Source: Oscillospiraceae bacterium (lineage in GTDB: Bacteria; Bacillota; Clostridia; Oscillospirales; Oscillospiraceae). From it: DNA of 64,000 bases. A model generated the notes under the pieces. That model had not been told where the DNA came from, made no database searches, and was given only the letters and a program-made list of their open reading frames with translations. A program made the translations under genes and the position numbers. Positions 62,719 through 64,000 of this stretch are shown piece after piece (position 1 is the stretch's first letter; every line of letters starts with the position of its first letter). The stretch lies in NCBI GenBank assembly GCA_017406005.1, contig JAFQZI010000014.1:1-64000 (forward strand). The letters run 5' to 3'.

Positions 62719-62976
62719 ATGAATAACGCAAACGCTCTCGACGATAAAGAACTTGAGAAAATTGCCGGTGGAATCGACCAGAACGAAGCTCTCAGCCTGG
62801 CACTGCAGCATGCAGGCGTTCCAGCCGAGGGAATTCGGAAGAAAAAGTGGGAACTCGAATATGGACCGAATGGACCATACTACGAGCTCGAATTCAAGTT
62901 CCAGGGGATGGAATATGAATACAAAATCGATACGAACGGGAATATCTTAAAAGCAAAAAAAGAGTGGGACGATTGA
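62719..62976 (+). CDS. Small double-glycine-leader protein with PepSY-like domain
   Basis: An 85-residue protein. Residues 1-18, ANALDDKELEKIAGG, match a bacteriocin-type double-glycine leader (E and L at -8/-7, I at -4, GG at -2/-1). The remaining 67 residues, IDQNEALSLALQHAGV and then a hydrophilic YELEFKFQGMEYEYKIDTNG, resemble a single PepSY domain, a fold that inhibits peptidases. AAAGGAG precedes the ATG. A C39-peptidase ABC transporter would cut after the GG, but none is in the window. Monocistronic. Confidence 0.65.
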   Translation: MNNANALDDKELEKIAGGIDQNEALSLALQHAGVPAEGIRKKKWELEYGPNGPYYELEFKFQGMEYEYKIDTNGNILKAKKEWDD

Positions 62977-62991
62977 AAAAACACAATAAGA

Positions 62992-63025
62992 AAGGCGGGG
63001 CACAATGTCCCGTCTTTGTTTTTGC
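62992..63025 (+). terminator. Terminator after the PepSY-like gene
   Basis: AAAGGCGGGGCA pairs with TGTCCCGTCTTT (G-U pairs included) around CAA, with TTTTT following. Confidence 0.7.
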
Positions 63026-63035
63026 GTGTCGAAAA

Positions 63036-63069
63036 GGAAGAAGACAGGTGTTTGAATCTGTCTTCTTCC
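63036..63069. terminator. Strong bidirectional hairpin terminator
   Basis: GGAAGAAGACAG (63036-63047) and CTGTCTTCTTCC (63058-63069) form a perfect 12-base-pair stem with a 10-base loop; T-rich sequence lies on both sides. It separates the PepSY-like gene from the convergent TrpB-like gene. Confidence 0.82.
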
Positions 63070-63109
63070 TTTATAGTCTTTATAGTATGGGTTTTAAAGA
63101 TATCCGGGA

Positions 63110-64000
63110 TCAGCCCACTTTAGGCAGCTTCGCACGGAAGCGTGCAAGCTCTTCGTCAGTGGGAATGTAGTCATCCATCTTCCCGTCATGGAATTTCTCA
63201 TAGGCGACCATGTCAAAATAACCTGTACCAGTAAGGCCAAAGACAATCGTCTTCTCCTCTCCGGTTTCCTTGCACTTCATCGCCTCGTCAATCGCAACCT
63301 TGATTGCATGTGAACTCTCCGGAGCGGGGAGAATTCCTTCCACACGGGCAAACTGTTCTGCAGCTTCGAAGACCGCTGTTTGCGGAACGGCGCGGGCTTC
63401 CATCAATCCATCGGCATAGAGCTGTGACAGAACGGGACTCATGCCGTGATAACGAAGACCGCCGGCGTGGTTCGGAGCCGGAATAAAGTCACATCCGAGG
63501 GTATACATCTTTGCGAGCGGGCAGACCATACCGGTATCGCAGAAGTCATAGGCATAGACACCGCGCGTAAAGCTCGGACAGGACTGGGGTTCAACTGCTA
63601 TGATCTGATAGTCTGCTTCTCCGCGCAGTTTTTCGCCCATGAAGGGAGAAATCAGACCGCCGAGATTGGATCCGCCACCGGCACAGCCGATAATCATGTC
63701 CGGTTTGATGTTGTATTTATCCAGGGCGGCTTTGGTTTCCAGACCGATAACGGACTGATGGAGCAGAACCTGATTCAGCACGCTCCCCAGCACATAGCGA
63801 TAACCGGGATTGGAGACTGCAACTTCCACTGCTTCGGAAATTGCGCAGCCGAGAGATCCGGTCGTGCCCGGGTGCTCTGCAAGGATTTTGCGGCCGACCT
63901 GTGTTGTTTCGGACGGGGAAGGAACGACAGAGGCTCCGTAGGTGCGCATCACCTCACGGCGGAAGGGCTTCTGCTCATAGCTGACCTTGACCATATAAAC
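63110..64000 (-). CDS. TrpB2-like PLP enzyme, N-terminus outside window
   Basis: The last 296 codons of a tryptophan-synthase-beta-like (TrpB2) protein; the start is beyond position 64000. GCAGGGSNLGGLISPF is the PLP-phosphate glycine loop, and PESSHAIKVAI is the C-terminal conserved block near a substrate residue. The lysine that binds PLP lies in the missing N-terminal part. TrpB2 enzymes combine serine with indole or phosphoserine, often without an adjacent trpA. Whether tryptophan is the true product is uncertain. Confidence 0.88.
   Translation of the reverse strand, partial: VYMVKVSYEQKPFRREVMRTYGASVVPSPSETTQVGRKILAEHPGTTGSLGCAISEAVEVAVSNPGYRYVLGSVLNQVLLHQSVIGLETKAALDKYNIKPDMIIGCAGGGSNLGGLISPFMGEKLRGEADYQIIAVEPQSCPSFTRGVYAYDFCDTGMVCPLAKMYTLGCDFIPAPNHAGGLRYHGMSPVLSQLYADGLMEARAVPQTAVFEAAEQFARVEGILPAPESSHAIKVAIDEAMKCKETGEEKTIVFGLTGTGYFDMVAYEKFHDGKMDDYIPTDEELARFRAKLPKVG

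Noticed and set aside
1-64000. CRISPR arrays, rRNA, tRNA, IS elements and prophage
   Set aside because: No repeat-spacer array, no rRNA or tRNA sequence, no transposase and no phage structural gene was recognised.

Overview
The window looks like chromosome of an anaerobic Bacillota, probably a Clostridia-type gut or rumen bacterium. Supporting signs are AAGGAGG-type ribosome binding sites before almost every gene, sigma-A promoters with TTGACA/TATAAT boxes, oxygen-sensitive Fe-S proteins (DUF362, FAD reductase with a dicluster ferredoxin tail), a YesL-type protein beside a sugar ABC operon, a type III glutamine synthetase and an ANTAR antiterminator. Both ABC substrate-binding proteins have signal peptides without a lipobox cysteine, which is unusual for a monoderm and could hint at a diderm lineage. 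This placement is inference; no rRNA or tRNA gene was seen.

Positions 1-18.4 kb hold small defence, detoxification and regulation units, mostly on the minus strand: two flavodoxin-like proteins, a serine hydrolase, an operon of winged-helix regulator, membrane protein, XRE regulator, GNAT-YoaP fusion, Nudix and kinase-like protein, a TetR-controlled operon (TetR, effector-binding protein, two GNATs, MFS pump) with a textbook double-operator promoter, a flavoredoxin, and an AbrB-controlled macrolide-type glycosyltransferase with a C-terminal membrane anchor. A 14-codon leader peptide followed by an intrinsic terminator lies at 12.3 kb. Then come a DUF362 ferredoxin, an MBL hydrolase, a GNAT and esterases.

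Positions 17.1-33.2 kb are two catabolic operons. The first is a LacI-controlled GH127 beta-L-arabinofuranosidase with a three-gene CUT1 sugar ABC transporter (binding protein and two permeases, no ATPase) and a YesL-like protein. The second is an M42 aminopeptidase, a complete Dpp/Opp-type peptide ABC transporter and a 762-residue FAD/2x[4Fe-4S] oxidoreductase.

Positions 33.3-39.8 kb form an accessory stretch: an SGNH hydrolase, a free-standing HNH protein with two HTH modules, an alpha/beta esterase with a C-terminal extension, a Nif11-leader/double-glycine/Hint-domain protein, and an acidic secreted GLUG-like repeat protein. The HNH and secreted-protein genes share a near-identical 47-bp promoter module (42/47). 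This is the best candidate for an undescribed system.

Positions 39.8-62.6 kb are a nitrogen/glutamine locus. A glnA-ANTAR pair faces a long series glnN (GSIII), asnB, pyrG, gltB, gltD, a KaiC-like/PEP-synthase-like protein, an Amt-PII fusion, purB, purA and glmS. Most products make glutamine, spend its amide nitrogen, or import ammonium. The glnN leader carries a hexaloop hairpin with A1/G4, as in ANTAR targets, mutually exclusive with a terminator, so the neighbouring ANTAR protein probably switches the operon by antitermination. The window ends with a small double-glycine-leader PepSY protein and a truncated tryptophan-synthase-beta-like (TrpB2) gene.
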